DNA of 64,000 nucleotides from Telmatactis stephensoni (lineage: Eukaryota; Cnidaria; Anthozoa; Actiniaria; Isophelliidae), in the NCBI GenBank assembly GCA_029948255.1, contig JALIZF010001612.1, positions 124,001 through 188,000 of the forward strand. Direction: 5' to 3'. Positions 22,018-33,929 of the stretch are shown one piece after another; the first letter of the stretch is position 1, and every line of letters begins with the position of its first letter. A model generated the notes under the pieces. That model was not told where the DNA came from. It was given only the letters and a program-made list of their open reading frames with translations, and ran no database searches. Position numbers and translations under genes: made by a program.

Positions 22018-22398
22018 GTTATTCATGAGGTACAGTCCCTCATTTAACAATCATCGGGACGATCGAAACAGTGCACACTGTTCCGAAACTCCTTAACTAT
22101 ATAACGCACCGATACCTCACACCAGTGTACGCTCTTACGCGTGTGGGAGCTATTTATTCTACTTATATTCTATTTCATTATAGTATTCGCGCATGAGCGT
22201 AATGAAGCAAAGAAAGCTTAGTGAAAACAATTTAGCTTTCGAATTGATTAACAACCTATAAATACTTGCCATTATAAGTGTAAAACATAGGAATCAATTG
22301 TCAAATATCCCCAGAGAACTGAGTTACGCACAATTGCTAAAAGAATTCTACAATATATTCGAGTTTTGGATGAACAAACAGCGAAGTATATATATAGG

Positions 22399-22497
22399 AT
22401 AAAAGCCTAGTGCGAGGTCTTTCATTGAAATTCAAGACCGAGGGCCGAAGGCCCGAGGTCTTGAATTTCAATGGAAGACCGAGCACGTGGCTTTTAT
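22399..22497. repeat. Hairpin repeat with ataaaagcc ends
   Basis: gaggtctttcattgaaattc and its near-complement gaatttcaatggaagacc flank a small gggccgaaggccc loop. The frames on both strands here are mirror images caused by the palindrome. Confidence 0.85.
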
Positions 22498-22707
22498 GTT
22501 GTTTAAATACCTCCATCACATATTTCATATTTTTGAAAAAAAGTCAAAAAATTATTTTTTTTCAGAGAAAATCCAGGTTATATTTTATGTAAATTAGGAT
22601 AAGTCTTTACTTGAAATTCAAGACCCACGTCATGGTTATGATTTTCATTGTGTTTGCCTTATGAATTATTAATGAGGTTTTTAATTTCGTTTATTTCCTC
22701 GGTGATC

Positions 22708-22880
22708 ATGGTATTACAAAGTAATACCATGACTTCTTCGGGATATTAGTGATTAAATGTCACCTCAGCCTCGGGAGGTTTAATAAAAGTCCCTCGGCCT
22801 ACGGCCTCGGGACTTCCACTAAACCTCCCTCGGCTTCGGGGACATTTAATCACTAATATCCCTCAGAGTCATGGTATTAC
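22708..22880. mobile_element. Palindromic MITE
   Basis: A small palindrome (catggtattacaaagtaataccatg) at 22708-22732 abuts a 160-bp hairpin. Its arms gggatattagtgattaaatg and catttaatcactaatatccc meet at a cctcggcctacggcctcggg centre. Confidence 0.8.
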
Positions 22881-23329
22881 TTATAAATATACCAGCCGCC
22901 AGAAGGGGTTTATTTACTAATTATTGCGAGAAATACCTAAAATAAGACCAAAAATATCTAGAAAATCTTGGTGAAACTTATTCTAATTTAATTTTTGAAA
23001 TATTTCGCTATAATATCCTGTTTCGCAAAGGACAAAATTCAAGCTAAGCTCCGAGGTCGCGATGCAACGATTTTGGCTGTAAGGTAGAAAGAAGCAAATC
23101 TGAACCAAGTCTGCTCGTTGGACTTTGATGAATACGATCGCTAGTCTACCAAGAAAATCTTCTTTCATTTGACGCTTTAGCAATTTTTTTGTTTGTATCT
23201 TCAATTAGAAAACATATTCTATGCTGTTTTGAATCTCTTTTCAAAGTTTATACCATTCAAATATCGTTTTGATTGTGAAATCCAAGCTCAAAGTGCCTTC
23301 ATGTCAGCCATTTCTCCTCTGCATTTCTT

Positions 23330-23860
23330 CAAATGATTTACGTCACTTCCGTCACCAGCCTTACGGCGCAGGCTGTACCACATCCATTCCTGCAAGCAAT
23401 CGCGCCGCAAAATGATCCCTTTAGGTAATTTTGCAAATTAACTACGGAAGGTTATTGAGAATATTGATATTTATATTGTACTGGGATTTTTTTTCAGAAA
23501 AGAAACAAATGAGTGGTTTTTTCTGGTTTTTAAAAATAATCACGTGACCAGAGTTTCATCCCTTTTCACAATACAAAACAAGGAGCGCACGCCGCGCGCT
23601 TTGGTTCAGCAGTTGTCATTCAAAATATGACGCTCGCACCAGCAAGTTCAGAGTTCAGCGGTAAATATAGAGTGAATATTTCATTTCATTTATTTTAATT
23701 TATTCAAAGTCGATTCTCCTCTGCCCCCTGTGAGGTGGCTCCATATAGTTTGAGCGCGCGCTAATTGTTGTGCGCGCGCTATGGAATGACATGTCACTGA
23801 TGTCTTTACGTGACATCAGTGTGAATGCTACACCAAATAAAAACAAATTCAAAATTCAAA
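23330..23860. repeat. Inverted copies of repeats Y and Z
   Basis: This stretch repeats, in inverted order relative to 19.1-19.3 kb, blocks such as ttacgtcacttccgtcacca and caaagtcgattctcctctgc, then continues with repeat Z in the same orientation as 19.9 kb. CG-alternating runs (gcgcgcgct) mark both copies. Confidence 0.75.
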
Positions 23861-24445
23861 ATTCAAGGATGGAAAATATTCTCCTGGACCCAGTCCCTCT
23901 CGGTATTCAAAATGGCGGCTAAATTTCCAGTGTTTACCGCTCAATATCTCGGAAACGAATAGGGTGACCCCCACATTTTTTAGTCTTAAAAGGAACGTAT
24001 TTTAGAGCGCTATAACATTTCTGAATAAGAAAAAATTCTCATCACAGGGAAGTTATAAAAGAGGATTTTTTGCTAAAAATTACATCCCTTCGTTTTATCG
24101 AACACCGCGGATTTCCATAGCAGCGCACGGAATAAAACACTCGTCAAAACTCAGAGAGATTCATTAATGTTTTAATAACCAGAAAATGTTGTCGACAATA
24201 GTCTCACACAACTTCAGATCAAATTTCTGGTCGTTTAAGATGCGTTTCATATTTTTAGTATCCCGATTTTCTAGCCGCACACACGTAACGCATTCCGCGC
24301 GCTTTTCGTTGACAATTTCGTCAAAATTGTACGACTCATCACACCTTCAAACCAGTATAGAGGAGTAAAAATATGGCTGGATATTTTTACTCGCTCCAGT
24401 CACGCGATATCACGCGATATTTTTACTCGTCTTTGGCAAGTTGGA

Positions 24446-24590
24446 TAGAGTGAGTGCACTTAACCCGTGAAATAGTTACTAGACTACTAGTTACTAGTAG
24501 ATCCTATTTCCTTTGTTTTCTTTTGTGGCTATTGAACTATTACACACTAGCATTCAATTTTTATTTCACGGGTTAAGTGCGCTCACTCTA
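24446..24590. mobile_element. TA-target MITE, family GAGTG...CACTC
   Basis: The element 24448-24588 has inverted ends GAGTGAGTGCACTTAACCCG and CGGGTTAAGTGCGCTCACTC with TA on both sides. It is a close relative of the outer element at 47824-48118 and a more distant one of 46336-46594. Confidence 0.9.
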
Positions 24591-24629
24591 ATAAATTCGG
24601 ATACGTGTGGATGGGGCCTAAAAGTGTGA

Positions 24630-24722
24630 AATAGTTTGCACTACTTAGTACTAAATAGCGCTAACTAAACAATAGAAAACAATAGAATTAGCATTATTTA
24701 GTACTATTTAGTGCTATTTATG
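24630..24722. repeat. AT-rich imperfect inverted repeat
   Basis: aaatagtttgcactacttag and ctatttagtgctattt form an imperfect hairpin. An ataata microsatellite follows at about 24764-24790. Confidence 0.55.
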
Positions 24723-24799
24723 TTACATTTGCATAGCAATAACAAAAGAAAATATAATAACAAAAAAATAATAATAATAATAATAACAAAAAAATAAAA

Positions 24800-26930
24800 A
24801 TAGAAATGCTCTATTGTTCGAGGGACACTTTGGAAAACAATAGGTGATCAACTTCTAAACAATAGGCGAGAAAAGCCGCCAAAACCGATGTGTTCGGATA
24901 TACTTCGGAAATACTTCGACTTCGCTTTATTTCTCGGACAGCTCTCGTATTTCTAGATATGTCAGATATTTCTAAATATGTCAGATACTTCAAAACCTTT
25001 CGTTAGAACTAAAGTAGAATTAAGATGTTTCTAAATAGCCAAAACATATCGGTATCACTGAATACTTTTGTCATCATGCAAACTTGTTGTTGTCTCTTCA
25101 AAACTTACATCAACTGTCAAAAGCAAAATTCTTACCAAAAAAAACTGTAAACTTGTTATTCTCTCAATTAATTGATTCCTTCTAAAGTATTTTGAATATA
25201 TGTCTACATTAACCTTTAATTTTCACTATTAAAAGTAACATTAAAAGACGAATGAGTATTCATGTCCGTATCATCAAAACCGAGAAGGCGTCCATGGTTA
25301 CGAGTAAACAAAGCGAGTTTCTCTTTACAAAACTGATTTTTGTCAACTTCTTTCTAAGTTTAAAGCTTTTTCGAAGCGGAAACATCGAGTTTGAATTCTT
25401 TTTGGCGTTAGAATTAGCAAACTTTTCAAGTAGCTTGTTGTTGAAGCCGGGTGGCACTTGCGAAGAAGCATATGTAAATGAGGCAGTGTTGTGTTTACAA
25501 CACTTTAGACATGATCATATAAAACCCCATCCCAATCTCAGTTTTTATGACTTGACATTGTTTGAATTTCATACACGTTATGCCTAGACATTCAACTATC
25601 TTTTGACCGGCTTAGATTTGTAATGAAAAGTTTCCTAGTTAAGAAAGAATCCAATTTACGTTTCGGTTGCGGGCGAAGGTTGGAATCACTAGATTCATAT
25701 TTACATATACAATAAAGTTTGTGTCTGAAATGAAACTTAGATAGTAATGTCGCAAATTTGTCTTTCATAATTGTTTACTTTATCATCAAACACATAAGAC
25801 TTTAACACGTTTCTAAGAGTTTATTCGATTCAAATTTTTATTTCATTATACAAAGTAGTCCGTAACTAAGCTGAAACCAGCCTTGATCAAGATTTGAGGG
25901 GTTGCTCGCGAATTGCGCTGATTGAGAATTCAGTGACAAGTTAGAAGAGAGTTTATTTGCATTCGATAAAGAATACTTTATGCTTCTAGAGTATAAAATG
26001 CGATCTGTGAAATCAGTCGAATAATTTCACAACTGATAAAAAAAGTTCGTTCTTTATGATAACCAAAACAGTGGCATTTCTACCTTATTCTCTCCCAATA
26101 GTTTGCTTTTTATATTCACATTGACATCCCATCTCCACCCCTGACAAGTGGAAATATTTTCCCGTCCCCACCGGTGACAGGTGATCAAATCATCTGATCC
26201 AGTTTTCCGAATGCAATTCGGCTTTAGTCGGAAAATTTTCAAATCTCCCGCCAGGCGTTAATGATCACAATAGAAATTAATGGTCGCTCCATTTATGGTC
26301 TTCGGCGAATAAAAATATGATAAAAATTAAAATAACAAAATAATAACAAAAGAAAATATGCTAACGATTTAAGTCAGCAGAAAGAAAAAAAATGAAGACA
26401 TCGGTTTTGAACACATGGAGTCGAGTCAAGTATTCAAAGTCATTTGAATATTACAATAGATACCCTAGGGATTTGTAAATATGTAAATGAGTTAATATAT
26501 AAAGAGCAGCGTGGTCCCACTGCGCCACTTCATTCAAATTGACGGATAGAGTGAAACGTCTTTGGTTTGGTTTTCTCGATCCCGCTTGCTCGTTTATCGT
26601 AGAACAAGAATGAAGTTTCTTTATAGTAATTCTGACCTCAAGATATATAACAGCCAGCAGGCCAGTACAGGTTGTAATTATCCAAGCTCAATGAAGAGGA
26701 CTACTCGATAATGTGGGGCAAAACGATTCTGGCAAGCAGAATGTATACCTGGCAAGGTTTAGGATTCAACTTTGGCTGTATTATCAGTTCTCGTATCGCG
26801 ATATAGCGATACATAGCTACGGCAATGCATGCATGTGGGAAGCATAGAGTTTATTCTAGTTGCTGTGCCTTTTTATTTTTCTTGAAGTATTAATTAAATT
26901 AAATAGGGCACGGTAAAATTATTCTGTTTT
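24800..26930. other. No recognisable gene
   Basis: AT-rich unique sequence. The 111-codon frame at 25252-25587 has no domain and no splice or homology support. A tatataaag box near 26498 could be a promoter, but no gene follows it. Confidence 0.45.
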
Positions 26931-26937
26931 CGAGGTA

Positions 26938-27606
26938 AACGATACAGCAATACGATACAGCGATACAACGGTACAGCAATACAGCAATACAGCGATACAA
27001 CAATACAACGATACAGCGATACAGCAATACAGTAATACAGCAATACAACAATACAGCAATACAGTAATACAGCAATACAACGATACAGCAATACAGCAAT
27101 ACAGCAATACAACGATACAGCAATACAGCGATACAGCAATACAGCAATACAGCAATACAGCAATACAGCAATACAGCAATACAGCAATACAGCAATACAG
27201 CAATACAGCGATACAGCAATACAGCAATACAGCAATACAGCAATACAGCAATACAGCAATACAGCAATACAGCAATACAGCAATACAGCAATACAGCAAT
27301 ACAGCAATATACAGCGATACAGCGATACAGCGATAAACAGCAATACAACGATACAGCAATCCACAGATACACAAACAGCAATATACACCGATACAGCAAT
27401 ACAGCGATACAGCAATACAGCGATACAGCGATACAGCAATACAAAGATACAGCAATACACCGATACAGCGATACAGCAATACGATACATCAATACAGCGA
27501 TACAGCAATACAACGATACAGCGATAAAGCCATACAGCAATACAACAATACAGAAATACAGCAATACAGCGATACAGCAATACAGCAATACAGCGATACA
27601 GCAATT
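26938..27606. repeat. 8-bp-unit tandem array (RATACAGC), left segment
   Basis: About 80 copies of aatacagc/gatacagc with occasional aacg, agta and 6-bp variants. Three long minus-strand frames (up to 240 codons) are translations of the repeat and not genes. The array is cut at 27606 and resumes at about 30561. Confidence 0.97.
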
Positions 27607-27647
27607 AAAGAAATGGTTCACGCTTAGCGTGCATCCATCGTGAAATG

Positions 27648-28880
27648 ACTATTGGAGGTCAAGTTGATGTAGTTTACCTTGACATGACAAAAGCTTTTGA
27701 CAAAGTCAACCACAAAGTCTTGATACATAAGCTATGTACATCTGGCTTTGGTGGCAACTTACTCAACTGGTTCACTGCTTACCTGACTGATCGTCATCAA
27801 CGTGTAACTGTTCTTGGAGCCACTTCAAATACTCTGCCTGTTACTTCTGGCGTTCCCCAAGGATCCATCCTTGGACCAGCACTATTCCTCCTGTACGTGA
27901 ACGATTTACCGGCTGAGGCCATTAAATCTAGTGAAGTGGCTATGTTTGCTGACGATACTAAAATTTTCAAAGTAATCAAATCTCTAGATGACTCAACATC
28001 ACTTCAGGCCGATCTCAAAAGCTTAGAAAAGTGGTCATCAATGTCTGGCCTTGCTTTTAACGCGAACAAATGTAAATCCCAATGCATCACCAGGAAAACT
28101 AAGCCAGTCGTTTCTACGTACACGTTTAACAACTCTTCACTTGTATCCACTGAAACTGAACGAGATCTGGGAGTCATGATATCAAAAGACCTCACTTGGA
28201 ACAACCAAGTATATGAACAGTCTGCACGTGCCAACAAGCTACTGGGCTATATCAGAAGGAACACGTGGTGTATCAACAGCACAAACATCAGACGAACGCT
28301 ATACTTTGCTCTGGTACGTTCTCATTTAGGATACGCAACCCAACTATGGTCACCACAATCAGTTGAACTAATAGTTAAGCTAGAGAGAATTCAAAGGCGA
28401 GCAACGAAGTACATCTTAAAATTGCCATTTTCTACAGATGTGGACTACAACTCCAGGCTATCTTCTCTATCGATGATTCCATTGTGTTACTGGCATGAAT
28501 ATCTGGACATGGTATTTTTCTTCAAGGTTACTCACAATCTTGTCAACTTGAAACCATCTGTTCTTCCTGTCGTTCGTAAATCAGCAAGACCAACACGAGC
28601 ATCGACAGGGATCGCACCAAAGTACATCGTACCAAGATGCAAAACATCTACTTACCAAAGATCATTCCTTGTCAGATGTTGCCGTATTTGGAACGTTTTA
28701 GCAGAAGATCTAGAGCTAACAATGAATAACTTAAACACCTTTAAGTCCGCAATGTTGTCATATTACGTCTTATGTCTCAACAATACTTATAACTGTGAAG
28801 ACTCACGTACATTTAAATCAATTTGTATGAAATGTAACACTGCCAGAAATCTTAGTTGCCAAGTTAAATGTTGTATGTAA
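27648..28880 (+). CDS. Truncated LINE ORF2: reverse transcriptase palm to C-terminus
   Basis: The open frame codes about 410 residues. RT motif YLDMTKAFDKVNH (catalytic D at residue 13) is followed by SGVPQGSILGP near residue 68 and the catalytic MFADDTKIF, with FADD at 101-104. The thumb region (TERDLGVMISKDLTW) is followed by the RRATKYIL, YWHEYLD and CKTSTYQRSF blocks and a cysteine-rich C-terminus (CNTARNLSCQVKCC). The first ATG at 27645 is supplied by the target sequence. The LINE begins right after it, so endonuclease and RT fingers are missing. The frame is uninterrupted, which suggests recent insertion. It is a CR1/L2-group type by motif style. On its own it could not retrotranspose. 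Confidence 0.9.
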   Translation, partial: TIGGQVDVVYLDMTKAFDKVNHKVLIHKLCTSGFGGNLLNWFTAYLTDRHQRVTVLGATSNTLPVTSGVPQGSILGPALFLLYVNDLPAEAIKSSEVAMFADDTKIFKVIKSLDDSTSLQADLKSLEKWSSMSGLAFNANKCKSQCITRKTKPVVSTYTFNNSSLVSTETERDLGVMISKDLTWNNQVYEQSARANKLLGYIRRNTWCINSTNIRRTLYFALVRSHLGYATQLWSPQSVELIVKLERIQRRATKYILKLPFSTDVDYNSRLSSLSMIPLCYWHEYLDMVFFFKVTHNLVNLKPSVLPVVRKSARPTRASTGIAPKYIVPRCKTSTYQRSFLVRCCRIWNVLAEDLELTMNNLNTFKSAMLSYYVLCLNNTYNCEDSRTFKSICMKCNTARNLSCQVKCCM

Positions 28881-29011
28881 TAGTATATTTTTGTCTGGGT
28901 CCGCAGTAATTGGCTAACGCTGTTGCGGTCAACCCTGTCATTGTCAGTATTTATTTATAGTTTATTCATATTTTTTGTGGCAATGACGAAGCTAATAAAA
29001 TAAAAAAAATA
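28881..29011 (+). other. LINE 3' UTR and tail
   Basis: A short 3' UTR ends with gctaataaaataaaaaaaat, then the target sequence resumes as aaatggatgcacgc. The 5-bp word aaatg occurs at both junctions and may be the TSD. The target without the LINE reads as a continuous repeat hairpin. Confidence 0.7.
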
Positions 29012-29178
29012 AATGGATGCACGCGGGAGGTTGCTAAGCACGAAAGAAGCGTAAGAGTCGCACGAGGCGTTAGCCGAGTGCGACTCTAGCTTCTTGAGTG
29101 CTTAGGCAACCTCCCAAGTGCATCCATTTCACGATGGATGCACGCTAAGCGTGAACCATTTCTTTTATAACATAGCCA

Positions 29179-30480
29179 CTAGTATACCATCACGCGAAAA
29201 GATTGCAAAACAGGTTGTTTCTATCTGTTGATCAAATTCAAAATTCTCATCACTCCGCACGCGCGATTGACAAAGCGCGCGAAAAAAAAGTGCCGGCTTT
29301 GTGAATGCTGGCGGTGACAACAACTGTCTTTAGTTCTTTCACTGGCGAGTTTCACATCTAAAATATGCCAAAAATTCATTTAAATCGAATGGTAGTAGTA
29401 TTACAAAGATTTGTACTTGGCCTCGATCACTCAAAGCTTCAAAATATCGACGAAAAAGACATTACATCAAGTTCTTACGTTTTGGAAATTTTTGGTTCGT
29501 GTTGTCATTTGTTCAAAACTAGAAGCTGGTCCTGAACTACAGGAAAAAACAATTTTCTTAAACCAGAGGTAAATGGAATGGACAGCCAACATCTAGAGAA
29601 AAACTACCCTAGCTCTTGGTTATTTTTCGTCTTGAACTTTCGATGGTTGGTTGTGCTTCCTGCTCCTGCATAAGTAAATTCTACGAGTGGAGGAAAACCG
29701 AGTGGAGCAACAAATATTTCGTTGAAGCTTACAAGTATTGGATCGATATCATTAGCACGTGGAAGAATTTTGTTCAAAGATTAAATAATCAAGCATCAAG
29801 TGCAATAAAGGGATCATTTGAAGGTAGATTTATTGTGGTTCTTTGTATATTTGTTGTAGTTTCTCAATCAAGTTTGATCGAGCTTGTGATATTTTGTTGT
29901 GCTTTTTTGGACTTGTTTTCTCCTTCGGCTTATCAAAACAATTTGTCAATTAAAGATAATCAATGAAAAAAGAAAACAAATTGAGTTTTTTGTTTCACAT
30001 TTATGATCTTGAATAGTTTTTCTGTAGCCTACAACTTCAAACAATCTACAAAAGATCCTCATGATCATGACAAATCTGGCTCTAAAACTTCATTTTATAC
30101 TCAGTTTGTTTGTATTTATCTATTTTTATTTCTCTAGAAGTACGACTTAAAATTGATTCTGGCCGCTTGAAGACCGGTCAACACCAACCGAACACTAGCT
30201 TTTTGATATTCCCTTACTAGTGAGTGATTTTCCGAAAACAATTTATTCAAAATTTCTGTCTTGACACTATTCATAGCTTGATGTACAATCACAATAGTCT
30301 CGTAAAATTAGCCTAGGTAAAATTCTTACGTCAACACAGCTTAATGTGATCGGTAATGGTTACTTGTTTAGTTAAATGTATGCCTTTTTCAGTTTTGTTT
30401 TTGACATTTTGTGAGTTTTTGCTGACAAAAACAATGAAAAAACTAAATCCTTTTTCCGAGGAAAGAGAAAATCTGACGTG
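29179..30480. other. Interior of the composite insertion
   Basis: CG-alternating sequence at 29258-29281 precedes AT-rich DNA. The 116-codon frame at 29616-29966 (with WRKTEWSNKYFVEAYKYWID) has no domain I recognise; a gaag|gtagat word near 29823 could be a donor. I do not call it a gene. Confidence 0.35.
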
Positions 30481-30560
30481 AGCGTGCATCCATCGTGAAA
30501 TGGTTCACGGTAAATGAGCCAATCAGAGCGCGCGTTTTATTGTATCTATGTTATAAACAA

Positions 30561-30606
30561 CGATACAGAAATACGATACAGCAATACAACGATACAGCAA
30601 TGCAGC
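30561..30606. repeat. 8-bp array, right segment
   Basis: Five further RATACAGC-type units (gatacagcaatacaacgatacag-like) reappear here after 2.95 kb, showing that the array predates the insertion. Confidence 0.85.
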
Positions 30607-30846
30607 GTTATTCTATTAGATATCCTTTTTTTGGTCAACCAATACATGCGTCAGCCTAGTTTGCTAGTGGTTTTTTTTATTATTTTTTATTTATTTATTT
30701 ATTTTTCTTCTTTTTCTATAATTACTTGTATCATTTTGTTTTAGTTTTTTCTTCTTATTATTATTTGGGTTTGTATTCTTTTCATTTTTCTTCTCAGTGT
30801 TTGTGTGTGTGTGTGGACTGTTTAGGGACGGCTTCTTAAATCTGCA

Positions 30847-32185
30847 TTGATGAATTCATCTTTTTTGAGATTTTGTTTCTGGAATATTGAGGGTCTTTCT
30901 GGGAAATTGAATGACAATGAGTTTTTGTCGCATATTCATGGTTTCGACTTTGTTAGTTTAGTAGAAACTTGGCTATCTGACAATGATCCTAACATTGACG
31001 GATTTTATTCATTCTCTAAGTGTAGGAGTTTGCCTCGTAATGCAAAATGTAATTCAGGGGGTATTACTATTCTAGTGAAATCAAACTTGAGAAAGGGTGT
31101 TAAGTTTCTTGACAAAGAAAGTTCTGAAAATTTTGTTTGGTGGAAACTCGAAAAGGATTTTTTTTCATTTAGATGTCGATATTTTTATTTGTTCAATTTA
31201 TATTCCCCCTCAAAATTCAAGTAGGGAACGCCGTCTGAATACTGATCACTTTGAGTCCCTTCAAAACAGTTTGTATTCCTTTAGTAGGAAAGGTGAGATA
31301 ATCTTATGTGGCGATTTTAACGCCAGAATGTGGGGCATTCAAGACTTAGTGGATAATGATGGATTGGATTTCCTTGATTTTGGTTTGTCAGACATTGATT
31401 CTCGAAATTCGAGGGATAAAGTGGTTAATACATATGGGAGAGCTTTGGCATATTTGTGTTGCCGCAATGGTTTGGTTGCATTGAATGGTAGAATCATAAA
31501 GGTGACTCCCTCGGTCAGTTTACCTGTTATACCTATAATGGAGCTAGTGTAGTAGATTATGTCATTGTCTCTCAAAATCTGTATCGAAAATTTTCATATT
31601 TTTGTTTCTGATCCTAGTTTTCTGTCTCATCATTGTCTTTTATCTTTTATGTTAAAAGTAAAAGTTCTTTGTCCGTCGGATAATACTAGCTGCCAATTAT
31701 CTTCGCTTCCTCAAGTGGTTTTATGGAATGAAGATCTAAAGGAAGATTTTAATGAGGTAATTGGTTCGCAGGATGTGTGTAGAGACCTTATCTCATTGTT
31801 TGATTCTTTAGATGGAGTGGATTGTGATGTTGACGATATAACTCTTAAGTTTACTAATATTCTTTCTGATGTGTCTATGAAAATAATGCCTCTTAAGAAG
31901 AGTAGAGTTGAGCGTAATGAGAAACATAATATGATTCAAAAACAAAAATGGTTTGATAAGGATTGTCATGAATTTAGAAAACAACTAAGATGTTTAGCAA
32001 AATTAATATCTAAATTTCCATCTATTCCGGCTCTCCTTGAGACATAAATTCTTTTCTTTAAAAAAGGACTACAAGCGTTTAGTAAAGCGCTTGAAGAGAA
32101 AGTTCCATAGTGACATGTTAGATAAAATTCATTTGATGGAAACTAATAATCCGAGACAGTTTTGGAAGTTGGTCAATTCTATTAA
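30847..32185 (+). pseudogene. LINE-2 endonuclease and linker, upstream part
   Basis: The APE-type endonuclease is visible as FCFWNIEGLSG (residues 9-19), LVETWLSD, the SGGITILVK strand, and ILCGDFNARMWG in the next frame. A DYVIVSQN strand and an SDH-like motif, read here as LSHHC, follow. Frameshifts near 31170, 31500 and 32040 break it. The linker ends in PRQFWKLVNSIK at 32185, exactly at a TTAA site filled by a foldback element. The RT continues at 33926. Confidence 0.88.
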
Positions 32186-33929
32186 GGTAGCTCACTATAG
32201 TTTTCTTCAGACCGCACCGCACATTTTCATTTGGCGCAATGGACAACTTAATGCGCACCAATGGACTTGGTTTTAATACCAAATATGAGCATAAGATTGA
32301 AGTTTTTAATAGTCTTTAAATTAAATCAATCAACGTTTTTAAAATAGCGAAAATCAAACATCGTCAAAAATGGTTTTCCTCGAATATCTCGAAAAATTGA
32401 TGAGCTTCAGACAAGCGGTAAACTGCACAGAAAAATTCATACAAATGCACAACATTTCAAAGTAATTTTAGAAAATTCTATCTGTTTGATTTTCTTTAAA
32501 TCGCAAAAGTTTCCACACATGCTGTATTTCTATTCTTGACATAACGACGGCGTAAACAATACTTGAAGTACGCAAAACACAACGAGAACACTGTGGAAAA
32601 ATTGCTAAAATATACACTTACCTTAGGTGAAAAAGCCGTCTTTCAACTCTTCATTGATGTCAAGATATATTTTTTTCTTTCCATGTCTCTTGTGCTCCAT
32701 TTTCTCCGCAACTTGTACATCAGAAGTTGTTTTCGAAAATCTCTAAAACGGAGGATTAATTTTGCTTGGCACTTTAGTAGGGCATTACTTGCTATATACA
32801 CAGGAATATTGCAGCAGCTCATTCAAATACAAGCACTAAAATGACCCGAAACTTAAACCTGAAGTTGACCCACAACAGCAGCTCAAATCTTGCACTGTCG
32901 ACTCGCTAATTAGCATATGGACTGGCAAATTCTTCATAGCACGTGAAAGTTCGTTCTATCAGGAACCGGAAATAAAGAATCAAACCAATTTTGATTTTCG
33001 CGCAACAAATCCACCTGCAACTTCGCTATAATTTCACGAACCAAAAAGAATTTCCATTGGTATTCGTATTCGTAAATTGTAACGAAGTTGCAGGTGGATT
33101 TGTCGGGCGAAAATCAAAATTGGTTTGATTCTTTATTATTTCCGGTTCCTGATAGAACGAACTTTCACGTGCTATGAAGAATTTGCCAGTCAATATGCTA
33201 ATTAGCGAGTCGACAGTGCAAGATTTGAGCTGCTGTTGTGGGTCAACTTCAGGTTTAAGTTTCGGTTCATTTTAGTGCTTGTATTTGAATGAGCTGCTGC
33301 AATATTCCTGTGTATATAGCAAGTAATGCCCTACTAAAGTGCCAAGCAAAATTAATCCTCCGTTTTAGAGATTTTCGAAAACAACTTCTGATGTACAAGT
33401 TGCGGAGAAAATGGAGCACAAGAGACATGGAAAGAAAAAAATATATCTTGACATCAATGAAGAGTTGAAAGACGGCTTTTTCACCTAAGGTAAGTGTATA
33501 TTTTAGCAATTTTTCCACAGTGTTCTCGTTGTGTTTTGCGTACTTCAAGTATTGTTTACGCCGTCGTTATGTCAAGAATAGAAATACAGCATGTGTGGAA
33601 ACTTTTGCGATTTAAAGAAAATCAAACAGATAGAATTTCCTAAAATTACTTTGAAATGTTGTGCATTTGTATGAATTTTTCTGTGCAGTTTACCGCTTGT
33701 CTGAAGCTCATCAATTTTTCGAGATATTCGAGAAAAACCATTTTTGACGATGTTTGATTTTCGCTATTTTAAAAACGTTGATTGATTTAATTTAAAGACT
33801 ATTAAAAACTTCAATCTTATGCTCATATTTGGTATTAAAACCAAGTCCATTGGTGCGCATTAAGTTGTCCATTGCGCCAAATGAAAATGTGCGGTGCGGT
33901 CTGAAGAAAACTATAGTGAGCTACCTTAA
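32182..33929. mobile_element. 1.74-kb near-perfect palindrome with TTAA TSD
   Basis: The element 32186-33925 has ends GGTAGCTCACTATAG and CTATAGTGAGCTACC and two TTAA copies at 32182-32185 and 33926-33929. The arms are about 840 bp with only a few mismatches; a loop of about 50 bp is near 33030-33080. Identical 93-codon frames on opposite strands (32563-32844, 33267-33548) are mirror images and not evidence of a gene. High arm identity implies a recent or gene-converted element. Removal plus one TTAA restores the LINE frame. Confidence 0.96.

Larger units (their letters stand above)
27607..30560. mobile_element. Composite insertion splitting the 8-bp array
   Basis: The left end (aaagaaatggttcacgctta, then gcgtgcatccatcgtgaaat) is repeated inverted at 29125-29164. 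A central hairpin at 29013-29130 has arms gcacgcgggaggttgctaag and cttaggcaacctcccaagtg. A related gcgtgcatccatcgtgaaat block is near 30483. ttataacatag at 29166 is inverted as ctatgttataa at 30547-30557. RATACAGC repeats flank both outer sides. The outer boundaries are inferred from array continuity and could represent more than one insertion. Confidence 0.65.

Noticed and set aside
22337..22592. Two opposed 60-codon frames sharing LNF-x-RP words
   Set aside because: They are the two strands of one hairpin repeat.
25252..25587. 111-codon plus-strand frame
   Set aside because: AT-rich, no recognisable domain, no splice signals, and an overlapping minus-strand frame of similar quality.
26490..26620. 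Promoter with tatataaag
   Set aside because: No coding exon follows; short ATG frames downstream are under 35 codons and have no features.
26894..27621. Cysteine-rich 186-240 codon frames on the minus strand
   Set aside because: Translation of the RATACAGC array; no start context, no unique sequence.
32563..33548. Identical 93-codon proteins on opposite strands
   Set aside because: Mirror images in a palindromic element; no start context or domain.
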